Made by a program: the position numbers and the translations under genes | Shown: positions 18,501 through 26,328 of the stretch, in pieces | Position numbering within the stretch: the first letter of the stretch is position 1 | How the letters are laid out: each line of letters begins with the position of its first letter | Notes under the pieces: model-generated | The model's input: the letters and a program-made list of their open reading frames with translations, nothing else | Told to the model about the DNA's origin: nothing | Database searches by the model: none | Assembly: GCA_944320195.1 (NCBI GenBank) | Contig: CALUGP010000015.1 | Location: 1-64,000 of the forward strand | Direction: 5' to 3' | DNA from: an uncultured Prevotella sp. | GTDB taxonomy: Bacteria > Bacteroidota > Bacteroidia > Bacteroidales > Bacteroidaceae | DNA: 64,000 nucleotides

Positions 18501-18803
18501 GGTTCTTCAAAGTTCTTGACGGAGAACGGGGTGGAGAATACTATGGTTTACTGGCCTTCTGATTCCGACAAGCATCCGCAGGCCATAGACATGCTGCACC
18601 GCCACGAGATAGACCTTGTGGTAAACATTCCCAAGGATCTCACTGTCAGCGAGCTTTCAAACGGCTACAAGATACGTAGGGCCGCCATTGACCTCAACGT
18701 GCCGCTCATTACAAACAGCCGTCTTGCCTCGGCCTTTATCAATGCTTTCTGTCGTGTAAAGCTTGACGACATTGACATAAAGGCGTGGAGCGAATACAAA
18801 TAA
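15573..18803 (+). CDS. carB: Carbamoyl-phosphate synthase large subunit
   Basis: Makes carbamoyl phosphate from bicarbonate, ammonia and two ATP. The 1076-residue product has the two homologous ATP-grasp halves: [20 protein letters not shown] opens the first and [20 protein letters not shown] opens the second near residue 556. The N-terminal half has [15 protein letters not shown] and the C-terminal half [14 protein letters not shown]. The C-terminal allosteric MGS-like domain (about 940-1076, [21 protein letters not shown]) is intact. A terminator follows at 18826. Confidence 0.98.
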   Translation: [1076 protein letters not shown]

Positions 18804-18825
18804 GAAGCAGTATTTTCACTATAAA

Positions 18826-18866
18826 AACAAGAGGTTGCCTTAATGTTAGGCGGCCTCTTGTTTTTT
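18826..18866 (+). terminator. Rho-independent terminator of carAB
   Basis: 15-bp near-perfect stem (18826-18840 with 18848-18862), running into a T tract. Confidence 0.9.
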
Positions 18867-18962
18867 GTAACGTTTCATCCGGATTCTAATTTCATAAAGA
18901 CCACAGTGCTTCACGCATGCTTCTTTTTTAATCAACCATTAACCGCTTTGCCCTAAAAAGCG

Positions 18963-18970
18963 TATTTTTG
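18963..18970 (+). promoter_or_regulatory. -7 box (TATTTTTG) for tex
   Basis: TATTTTTG, 26 bases before the tex start codon. Confidence 0.6.
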
Positions 18971-18995
18971 CAGCGAAATAAACAAAGAAACAGCA

Positions 18996-21155
18996 ATGAA
19001 CCAGTTTACCGAAAGAATATCAAAAGCACTTAACCTGCCTCAGCGTGGTGTGGAGAACACGCTCCAGTTGCTAAGCTCAGGATGCACGATTCCGTTCATC
19101 AGTCGCTACAGGAAGGAACTGACCGGCGGCCTTGACGAGGTGCAAATCGCCGGCATCAGCGAACTTTGCGGTCGCCTAAGCGACATGTCCAAGCGCAAGG
19201 AGACCATAACCAAGACTATAGAAGAACAGGGAAAGATGACACCCGAACTGTCCAAGCGTATAGAAGAGTGCTGGGACGCGGCCGGATTGGAGGACATCTA
19301 CCTGCCATACAAACCGAAACGGCGCACACGGGCGCAGGTGGCGAGGGAACGGGGACTGGAGCCGTTGGCTGCGATAATCATGCTGCAACGCGGGCAAGAT
19401 CCTGAAAATGCGGCAAGGCGATTCGTCATAGGAGATGTGAAAAATGTAGATGAGGCCGTCAAGGGGGCGCAAGACATCATAGCCGAAAACGTGAACGAGG
19501 ACGAGCATGCCCGTCAGACCGTCCGCTCGGCGTTCAGGCGCGAGGCTGTGATAACATCGAAAGTGGTGAAGGCCAAGGCCGAGACCGACGAGGCTGCAAA
19601 ATACTCAGACTATTTCGACTTCTCCGAACCGCTGCGCAGATGCTCGTCGCACAGGATGCTCGCCATGCGCCGCGGCGAGGCCGAAGGCGTGTTACGTGTG
19701 AGCATTTCGCCTGACGATGAAGGATGTGCGGATAGGCTCAAGAGTCAATACGTCAGGGGGCGAGGACGTTGCTCCGAACTGGTTGGCGAAGCTGTGGCTG
19801 ACGCTTACAAGCGGTTGCTTAAGCCGTCGATAGAGACCGAGTTTGCTTCGGCGGCCAAAGAACGTGCCGACGACGAAGCCATAAGGGTGTTTGCCGACAA
19901 CCTCAGGCAACTGCTGCTTGCCGCTCCATTGGGTCAAAAGCGTGTCATGGCCATCGACCCGGGCTTCCGCACTGGCTGCAAGGTGGCCTGCCTTGATGCC
20001 CAAGGCAATCTGTTATGCCATGAGGCGGTATTTCCTGACTTCTGCCTACGGGCGGCAAAGTCGCCGCATAAAGCCGATGCGGCTACGCTTGTAAATGAGA
20101 TGGTCTCTGAATATGGCATCGAAGCGATAGCGATAGGCAACGGAACGGCCAGCCGCGAGACAGAAGCCTTCGTCAAGCGGCTCGCGCTGAAACAGGCAGA
20201 CGGCAAGCCCGTTCCCGTGTTTGTGGTGAGCGAAGACGGTGCGTCGGTGTATTCTGCGTCAAAAATCGCGCGCGAGGAGTTCCCCGACAAGGATGTCACC
20301 GTGCGTGGGGCGGTGAGCATTGGGCGGCGGCTTATGGACCCGCTGGCCGAACTCGTGAAGCTCGACCCCAAGAGCATCGGCGTGGGGCAATACCAGCACG
20401 ACGTTGACCAAACGAAGCTGAAGCGCAGCCTTGACATGACCGTTGAGAGCTGTGTCAACTCCGTGGGTGTCAACCTGAACACGGCCAGCAAGCACCTGCT
20501 GACTTACGTTAGCGGATTAGGCCCCGTGCTGGCGCAGAACATCGTTGACTACCGCAAGGCCAACGGCGCGTTCACACGACGCAGCCAACTGCTGAAAGTG
20601 CCGCGCCTCGGCCACGCCGCCTACGAGCAGTGCGCCGGCTTCTTGCGCATACAGGGGGCGGCCAATCCGCTGGACAACACCGCCGTACACCCAGAGAGCT
20701 ACAAGATAGTGGAGCAAATGGCCAAAGACTGCGGCTGCACTGTGGCAGAACTGATAGCCGACAAAGGAAAGCGCGAGGGCATAGATCTGCGCCGGTATAT
20801 CAGCAGCACGGTGGGCATGCCCACTTTGACCGACATAATGCATGAACTTGACAAGCCTGGGCGCGACCCGCGCGGGCAGGCCGAGGAGTTTTCGTTCGAC
20901 GACAGCGTGCGCACCGTTGACGACCTGCGCGAGGGTATGGTGTTGCCGGGCATCGTGACCAACATCACCAACTTCGGTGCTTTCGTCGACATAGGCGTGC
21001 ATCAGGACGGGCTTGTACACATATCGCAACTGGCAGACCGCTACGTGTCCGACCCGGCGGCCGTCGTAAAGCTGCACCAGCATGTCAAAGTTCGCGTCGT
21101 CGAGGTTGACCGCAAGCGCAACCGCATATCCCTTTCGATGAAAGGCGTGCTATGA
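18996..21155 (+). CDS. tex: Tex-family RNA-binding protein with S1 domain
   Basis: Cytoplasmic nucleic-acid-binding protein related to eukaryotic Spt6 and implicated in transcription. The 719 residues hold, in order, the N-terminal Tex helical region (TIPFISRYRKELTGGLDEVQ), a YqgF/RNase-H-like core near 318-450 (VMAIDPGFRTGCKVACLD, GNGTASRETEAFV), helix-hairpin-helix repeats near 480-560 (LNTASKHLLTYVSGLGP) and a C-terminal S1 domain near 640-715 (VTNITNFGAFVDIGVHQDG). All domains are intact. It is monocistronic, and the 613-base gap behind it contains repeat array B. Confidence 0.95.
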   Translation: MNQFTERISKALNLPQRGVENTLQLLSSGCTIPFISRYRKELTGGLDEVQIAGISELCGRLSDMSKRKETITKTIEEQGKMTPELSKRIEECWDAAGLEDIYLPYKPKRRTRAQVARERGLEPLAAIIMLQRGQDPENAARRFVIGDVKNVDEAVKGAQDIIAENVNEDEHARQTVRSAFRREAVITSKVVKAKAETDEAAKYSDYFDFSEPLRRCSSHRMLAMRRGEAEGVLRVSISPDDEGCADRLKSQYVRGRGRCSELVGEAVADAYKRLLKPSIETEFASAAKERADDEAIRVFADNLRQLLLAAPLGQKRVMAIDPGFRTGCKVACLDAQGNLLCHEAVFPDFCLRAAKSPHKADAATLVNEMVSEYGIEAIAIGNGTASRETEAFVKRLALKQADGKPVPVFVVSEDGASVYSASKIAREEFPDKDVTVRGAVSIGRRLMDPLAELVKLDPKSIGVGQYQHDVDQTKLKRSLDMTVESCVNSVGVNLNTASKHLLTYVSGLGPVLAQNIVDYRKANGAFTRRSQLLKVPRLGHAAYEQCAGFLRIQGAANPLDNTAVHPESYKIVEQMAKDCGCTVAELIADKGKREGIDLRRYISSTVGMPTLTDIMHELDKPGRDPRGQAEEFSFDDSVRTVDDLREGMVLPGIVTNITNFGAFVDIGVHQDGLVHISQLADRYVSDPAAVVKLHQHVKVRVVEVDRKRNRISLSMKGVL

Positions 21156-21308
21156 CAAGCTCTAAGGCGCATTGCTTAACGTTGTCATCGCAAATGACAA
21201 AACGCAACTGAAAGCATGTGACAATGTGTCAAAACGTCACTTTGAGAATGTCTGCCAAAAGGCATGAAATAGGAGAACGGGCTACGATAGACATCCCGTT
21301 TTATGGCA

Positions 21309-21453
21309 AAAAGCCGTCATCGACATTCTTGTTTGCCGCAAACTGTCGCCTTGTTAACGGCCTTTTGCATTGCTAAAGACGGTCTTTTCGCATGCGAAAA
21401 GCCGTCAACAACACCTCCAAACGCCGTCAAAACGCCACGTTTTGACGGCGTTT
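21309..21453. repeat. 22-bp-period GGCCGTC array, locus B
   Basis: Units start at 21309, 21331 (degenerate), 21353, 21375, 21397, 21419 and 21441, each exactly 22 bp apart. Cores alternate between GGCCGTC-like and inverted GACGGCC-like forms. It lies between tex and thrS. The rest of the gap (21156-21308 and 21454-21732) shows no convincing gene. Confidence 0.75.
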
Positions 21454-21732
21454 GGCATATAATAATGGTGCAAAATATTGCACACTCCGCCTTCTTTCCA
21501 ACTTAACGCTGCCATTGTCAGCAGCTTACAATTGCACACAAAAAATCGCCGAAAATGCACCTTGGAATAAGGAAAAACACACAGGTCGCCAAATATCGAC
21601 GTTAATGAAAATCAGTATGACACGGATGCCGTTAAAAGAAAAGCATAATGTCACAGTCGTGAACAAATTGTCACCGCTGGTGTTATTTACGAAAAAAACG
21701 GGTCTGGTGTTCTTTAATTCAAAAGAAAACAG

Positions 21733-21740
21733 TAATTTTG
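21733..21740 (+). promoter_or_regulatory. -7 box (TAATTTTG) for thrS
   Basis: TAATTTTG, 29 bases before the thrS ATG. Confidence 0.6.
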
Positions 21741-21768
21741 CAGCCAAAAGATTAAAAACGGATATATC

Positions 21769-23718
21769 ATGATTAAAATTACATTTCCCGACGGTTCTGT
21801 GCGCGAGTACGAGCAGGGCGTGACGGGACTTCAGATTGCCGAAAGCATATCGCCGGCGTTGGCGCGCAACGTGCTTGCCTGTGGTGTCAACGGCGAGACG
21901 GTGGAGCTTAACCGCCCCATCAACGAGGACGCAAAGATAGAACTTTACAAGTGGGAAGACGAGGAGGGCAAGCACGCCTTCTGGCATACGTCGGCCCACT
22001 TGCTGGCCGAGGCTCTGCAAGAGCTTTACCCCGGCATACAGTTCGGCTTCGGCCCGGCCGTGGAGAACGGCTTTTTCTACGACGTGATGCCCAAGGAGGG
22101 CGACGTGATAAAGGAAAGCGACTTCCCCAAAATCGAGCAGAAGATGAAGGAACTGGCCTCGAAGGACGAGCCCGTGGTGCGCAAGGAAATATCAAAGGCC
22201 GATGCACTGGCGGAATTCAAGGCAGACGGCCAGGAGTACAAGTGCGAGCACATAGAGCAGGATTTGGCCGACGGCGAAATCACTACATACACGCAGGGCA
22301 ACTTCACCGACCTCTGCAAAGGCCCCCACATAATGAGCACGGGCGCCATCAAGGCCATCAAGATAACCAGCGTGGCCGGAGCCTTCTGGCGCGGCGACGC
22401 GAAGCGCGAGCAGATGACGCGCATCTACGGCATCACCTTCCCCAAGAAGAAGATGCTCGACGAGTATCTTGTAATGCTTGAGGAGGCCAAGAAGCGCGAC
22501 CACCGCAAGATAGGCAAGGAGATGGAGCTGTTCATGTTCTCAGAGCGCGTGGGCAAGGGTCTGCCCATCTGGCTGCCCGCCGGCACCGAGCTGCGCCTGC
22601 GCTTGCAGGACATGCTGCGCCGCATACAGAAGCGTTACGGATACAAGGAGGTCATCACGCCGCACATCGGCAGCAAGAATCTTTATGTCACATCAGGCCA
22701 CTACGCGCACTACGGCAAGGACTCGTTCCAGCCAATCCACACTCCTGAGGAGGACGAGGAATACATGCTGAAGCCGATGAACTGCCCCCACCACTGCGAG
22801 GTCTTCGCGTGGAAACCGCGCTCATACCGCGACCTGCCGCTGCGCATAGCCGAGTTCGGCACGGTTTACCGTTACGAGAAGAGCGGCGAGTTGCACGGAC
22901 TTACGCGTGTGCGCTCGTTCACCCAGGACGATGCCCACATCTTCTGCCGTCCCGACCAGGTCAAGGCCGAGTTCCTCAACGTGATGGACATCATCCACAC
23001 GGTGTTCTCGATATTCAACTTCACCGACTTCGAAGCCCAGATTTCACTGCGTGACCCCAACGACCGCGAGAAGTACATCGGCTCTGACGAGGTTTGGGCG
23101 GAGTCAGAGCAGGCCATCATCGACGCTTGCAAGGAGAAAGGACTGAACGCCAAGATAGAATATGGCGAGGCTGCCTTCTACGGCCCCAAGCTTGACTTCA
23201 TGGTGAAAGACGCCATCGGCCGCCGCTGGCAGTTGGGCACGATCCAGGTGGACTACAACCTGCCTGAGCGTTTCAAGCTGGAATACACCGCGGAGGACAA
23301 CACGAAGAAGACGCCCGTGATGATTCACCGTGCACCGTTCGGTTCGCTGGAACGCTTTACTGCCGTGCTCATCGAGCATACGTCAGGCCACTTCCCATTG
23401 TGGCTTACGCCCGACCAGGTGGCAATACTGCCAATCAGCGAGAAGTACAACGACTATGCCCGTCAGCTGGCCAAGTATTTCGACACTGTTGGTGTGCGCG
23501 CCATCATTGACGACCGCAACGAGAAGATAGGCCGCAAGATACGCGACAACGAGATGAAACGTGTGCCTTACATGGTCGTGGTAGGCGAGAAGGAGCAGGC
23601 CGACGGTTCTGTAGCCGTAAGGAAGCAGGGCCAGGGCGACCAGGGCACAATGAGCAAGGAAGATTTTGCAAAGAAGATCAATGACGAGGTTGCGGAGCAA
23701 CTGAAGGCCATTGGTTAA
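21769..23718 (+). CDS. thrS: Threonyl-tRNA synthetase
   Basis: Charges tRNA-Thr. The 649-residue product has the N-terminal TGS domain (1-60), the second additional domain with the editing motif [11 protein letters not shown], the class II catalytic core (motif 2 [14 protein letters not shown], zinc ligands in [10 protein letters not shown] and motif 3 [12 protein letters not shown]) and the anticodon-binding domain (about 545-649). It is the first gene of the thrS-infC-rpmI-rplT group. A stem-loop element and a second promoter separate it from infC. Confidence 0.98.
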   Translation: MIKITFPDGSVREYEQGVTGLQIAESISPALARNVLACGVNGETVELNRPINEDAKIELYKWEDEEGKHAFWHTSAHLLAEALQELYPGIQFGFGPAVENGFFYDVMPKEGDVIKESDFPKIEQKMKELASKDEPVVRKEISKADALAEFKADGQEYKCEHIEQDLADGEITTYTQGNFTDLCKGPHIMSTGAIKAIKITSVAGAFWRGDAKREQMTRIYGITFPKKKMLDEYLVMLEEAKKRDHRKIGKEMELFMFSERVGKGLPIWLPAGTELRLRLQDMLRRIQKRYGYKEVITPHIGSKNLYVTSGHYAHYGKDSFQPIHTPEEDEEYMLKPMNCPHHCEVFAWKPRSYRDLPLRIAEFGTVYRYEKSGELHGLTRVRSFTQDDAHIFCRPDQVKAEFLNVMDIIHTVFSIFNFTDFEAQISLRDPNDREKYIGSDEVWAESEQAIIDACKEKGLNAKIEYGEAAFYGPKLDFMVKDAIGRRWQLGTIQVDYNLPERFKLEYTAEDNTKKTPVMIHRAPFGSLERFTAVLIEHTSGHFPLWLTPDQVAILPISEKYNDYARQLAKYFDTVGVRAIIDDRNEKIGRKIRDNEMKRVPYMVVVGEKEQADGSVAVRKQGQGDQGTMSKEDFAKKINDEVAEQLKAIG

Positions 23719-23736
23719 TTCGGAATCAAGAGTTTA

Positions 23737-23820
23737 GAATTAAGAGTTGGGAATTAAGAAATAATGCAGTGCTGTTTTGTTATGGTAAAGCATGTTTTCT
23801 TAATTCTTAACTCTTAATTC
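23737..23820. repeat. AT-rich stem-loop element, copy 1
   Basis: 24-bp arms, 23737-23760 with 23797-23820, differing at two positions around a 36-base loop. The arms consist of AATTAAGA-like words. A sequence of the same kind occurs at 44673-44750. It could act as a terminator between thrS and infC, but no T tract of the usual kind follows. Confidence 0.65.
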
Positions 23821-23864
23821 TTAATTTATTTAAGTAAAAGTTTTGTTGGTTGGCTGATTTATAG

Positions 23865-23872
23865 TAACTTTG
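23865..23872 (+). promoter_or_regulatory. -7 box (TAACTTTG) for infC-rpmI-rplT
   Basis: TAACTTTG with TTTG at about 23842, 37 bases before the infC ATG. Confidence 0.65.
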
Positions 23873-23908
23873 CAACCGATTTTCATAAAACATCCGTAAA
23901 AACAGTTG

Positions 23909-24601
23909 ATGAAGAACGACAAAAAGAATTATTACCGCGTGAATGAGCAGATTCGCGTAAAAGAAGTCCGCATCGTAAGCGATAACGGTTCGACAGTAGT
24001 ACCAACACGCCAGGCATTGGACATGGCACGCAGCCAAGGAGTGGATCTCGTAGAGATATCGCCGAATGCGCAACCGCCCGTTTGCCGTCTCATCGACTAC
24101 AGCAAGTTCCTTTACCAGCAGAAAAAGCGTGCCAAGGAACTGAAGGCGAAGCAGGTTAAGCAGGAAGTTAAGGAAATCAGGTTCGGGCCGCAGACTGACG
24201 ACCACGACTACAATTTCAAGCTGAAGCATGCCAAGGAGTTCCTCGAGGAAGGCAACAAGGTGCGTGCGTTCGTGTTTTTCCGCGGCCGTTCAATCCTGTT
24301 CAAGGAGCAGGGAGAAGTGCTGTTGCTGCGCTTTGCCAACGACTTGGAGGAATATGGCAAGGTGGAGCAGATGCCGGCTCTTGAGGGCAAGAAGATGTTT
24401 CTTTACCTGAGTCCGAAGAAAGCCGGAGTGGCAAAGAAGAGCCAGCAGAAGATGGATCGTGAGCGCCGTGAGGCCGAGGCCAAGGCGCAGTCGGCGGCTG
24501 GAGAAGCCGACGCAATGCCGGCTGGAGGCGGTCTGTTCGCCAATGCGAAGAACGGTGCAGACGCTTTGAAGAAGCTCAACGAGGGCAATGATGCCGAATG
24601 A
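23909..24601 (+). CDS. infC: Translation initiation factor IF-3
   Basis: Binds the 30S subunit and controls start-codon selection. The N-terminal domain ([20 protein letters not shown]) and C-terminal domain ([31 protein letters not shown]) are typical. The product is about 230 residues from the ATG at 23909, against about 180 in E. coli. The extra is a charged, Ala-rich tail (about 180-230). A TTG immediately precedes the ATG in frame. Rare start codons such as AUU are used by infC in some bacteria, so the precise start is open, but ATG is the simplest choice. Confidence 0.95.
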   Translation: MKNDKKNYYRVNEQIRVKEVRIVSDNGSTVVPTRQALDMARSQGVDLVEISPNAQPPVCRLIDYSKFLYQQKKRAKELKAKQVKQEVKEIRFGPQTDDHDYNFKLKHAKEFLEEGNKVRAFVFFRGRSILFKEQGEVLLLRFANDLEEYGKVEQMPALEGKKMFLYLSPKKAGVAKKSQQKMDRERREAEAKAQSAAGEADAMPAGGGLFANAKNGADALKKLNEGNDAE

Positions 24602-24686
24602 AAAGATGACAAATAATAATATGTGCGTAACGTCCTGGTATATACGTTGCCACAGCTGTAAATAACAATAATTAAAAATTAAAAAA

Positions 24687-24884
24687 ATGCCAAAGCAGAA
24701 GACAAATTCCGGTGCGAAGAAGAGATTTAGCTTCACCGGCACAGGTAAGATTAAGAGACACCACGCTTACCACAGTCACATCCTGACTAAGAAAACAAAG
24801 AAACAGAAGCGTAACTTGCTTGGTTCAACACTGGTTGACCATGACAACATGAAGCAGGTGAGAGACTTGCTCCGTCTCCGTTAA
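24687..24884 (+). CDS. rpmI: 50S ribosomal protein L35
   Basis: Small basic large-subunit protein of 65 residues. It starts [20 protein letters not shown], and the [20 protein letters not shown] segment is diagnostic. It lies between infC and rplT in the classical order. The 85 bases in front of it show no strong structure. Confidence 0.97.
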   Translation: MPKQKTNSGAKKRFSFTGTGKIKRHHAYHSHILTKKTKKQKRNLLGSTLVDHDNMKQVRDLLRLR

Positions 24885-24916
24885 TCTATGTCTAATTAAT
24901 TAAAGGGAAAAAAACT

Positions 24917-25264
24917 ATGCCAAGATCAGTAAATCACGTTGCTTCAAGAGCAAGGAGAAAGAGAATTCTTAAACTTACCCGTGGATATTTCGGAGCAAGG
25001 AAGAATGTTTGGACAGTAGCCAAGAACACTTGGGAGAAGGGTTTGACTTACGCTTACCGTGACCGCCGCAACAAGAAGCGTGTGTTCCGTTCGTTGTGGA
25101 TACAGCGTATCAATGCTGCCGCACGCCTTGAGAACATGAGCTACTCTACGTTGATGGGCGCTCTCCACAAGGCCGGCATCGAGATCAACCGCAAGGTGCT
25201 TGCAGACCTCGCTGTAAACAATCCTGAGGCGTTCAAGGCGATTGTAGAGAAAGTTAAGAACTGA
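24917..25264 (+). CDS. rplT: 50S ribosomal protein L20
   Basis: Large-subunit protein needed early in 50S assembly. The 115 residues start [20 protein letters not shown], followed by [16 protein letters not shown] and [18 protein letters not shown], all typical. A ribosome-binding site (AAAGGGAAAA) lies just before the ATG. It is the last gene of the operon and is followed by a terminator. Confidence 0.97.
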   Translation: MPRSVNHVASRARRKRILKLTRGYFGARKNVWTVAKNTWEKGLTYAYRDRRNKKRVFRSLWIQRINAAARLENMSYSTLMGALHKAGIEINRKVLADLAVNNPEAFKAIVEKVKN

Positions 25265-25291
25265 ACGGTTAGTGATTGTACCGTCGCAATA

Positions 25292-25330
25292 AAGCCGCAA
25301 TCTCGTGCAATATGAGGTTGCGGCTTTTCA
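25292..25330 (+). terminator. Rho-independent terminator of rplT
   Basis: 13-bp stem, 25292-25304 with 25314-25326 (one G-U pair), then a T-rich stretch. Confidence 0.85.
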
Positions 25331-25382
25331 TTTGTTTTTCAGTAAAATCAGTGTTATTTTTGTGTTTGTCGATAATAATGCC

Positions 25383-25390
25383 TACCTTTG
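25383..25390 (+). promoter_or_regulatory. -7 box (TACCTTTG) for coaW
   Basis: TACCTTTG, 35 bases before the ATG at 25425, with TTTG near 25362. Confidence 0.65.
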
Positions 25391-25424
25391 CAGCCGGTCT
25401 TAACTTTAAAACAATCAGGAAAGT

Positions 25425-26267
25425 ATGGGAATAGTCATAGGCATAGACGTAGGCATAAGCACTACGAAGATTGTCGGCATATCCAATGGCAGGGTGGTCT
25501 CGCCGATGCGAATAAAAGCCACAGACCCTGTGACGTCGCTTTACGGTGCATTCGGCAAGTATCTGTATGACAACAGGATACAGCTTTCTGACGTGGAGCA
25601 TGTCATGCTTACTGGCGTCGGCTCGGCGTATATCGGCAAGCCTGTGTACGGCTTGCCTACGGACAAGGCTGGCGAGTTTGTCGCCGACGGCCTTGGTGCG
25701 CGCCATGTGTCGGGCAAGGACCATATCATAGTGGTGAGCATGGGCACGGGCACGTCTCTCATACGTTGTGACGGCGACACAATCGAGCATATCGGTGGCA
25801 TCGGCATCGGCGGCGGGACGTTGCAGGGACTGTCGCGGCTGTTGCTCAAGACGGATGACATACGGACCGTGTCTGAGATGGCGATACAGGGCAGCGTGTC
25901 GAAAATAAACCTGAGGATAGGGGACATAAGCGCCAAGCCGTTGCCTGGGTTGCCGATGACGGCTGTCGCCTCGCTGTTCGGCAACGCCAAGAGCGACGCT
26001 TCGCGTGAGGACATCGCGATAGGGCTGATATGGACTGTGCTTCAGTCTGTAGGGCAGTCGGCAGTGCTTGCGTCGATAGGAAGCGACATCCGCGAGTATG
26101 TGATGATAGGCAACCTTACGTTGCTTCCGCAGTGCCGCATGGTGTTTCCTCCGATTGAGAAGCTGTATGGCGTGAAGCTTATCATTCCGGAGTATTCCGA
26201 GTTCTGCACGGCCATAGGCGCGGCGCTTTGTTATTTTGACGAGCGTTTCGCCACTGATGCGTTGTGA
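25425..26267 (+). CDS. coaW: Type II pantothenate kinase
   Basis: Phosphorylates pantothenate in the first step of coenzyme A synthesis. The 280 residues show the ASKHA-fold phosphate loop (GIDVGISTTKIVGI), the segment GVGSAYIGKPVYGLPTDKA, and the second loop VVSMGTGTSLI followed by GGIGIGGGTLQGLSRLL, all characteristic of the eukaryote/Staphylococcus-type PanK. It is monocistronic and convergent with uvrA across a shared terminator. Confidence 0.9.
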   Translation: MGIVIGIDVGISTTKIVGISNGRVVSPMRIKATDPVTSLYGAFGKYLYDNRIQLSDVEHVMLTGVGSAYIGKPVYGLPTDKAGEFVADGLGARHVSGKDHIIVVSMGTGTSLIRCDGDTIEHIGGIGIGGGTLQGLSRLLLKTDDIRTVSEMAIQGSVSKINLRIGDISAKPLPGLPMTAVASLFGNAKSDASREDIAIGLIWTVLQSVGQSAVLASIGSDIREYVMIGNLTLLPQCRMVFPPIEKLYGVKLIIPEYSEFCTAIGAALCYFDERFATDAL

Positions 26268-26284
26268 TTTTCACGTTGGCTGGC

Positions 26285-26327
26285 AAAAAGCGGCGTGGGA
26301 TGCAAATGTGCGTCTCACGCCGTTTCG
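26285..26327. terminator. Bidirectional terminator between coaW and uvrA
   Basis: CGGCGTGGGA at 26291-26300 pairs with TCTCACGCCG at 26313-26322. A runs precede it and T runs follow it, so it can serve both converging genes. Confidence 0.75.
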
Positions 26328-26328
26328 T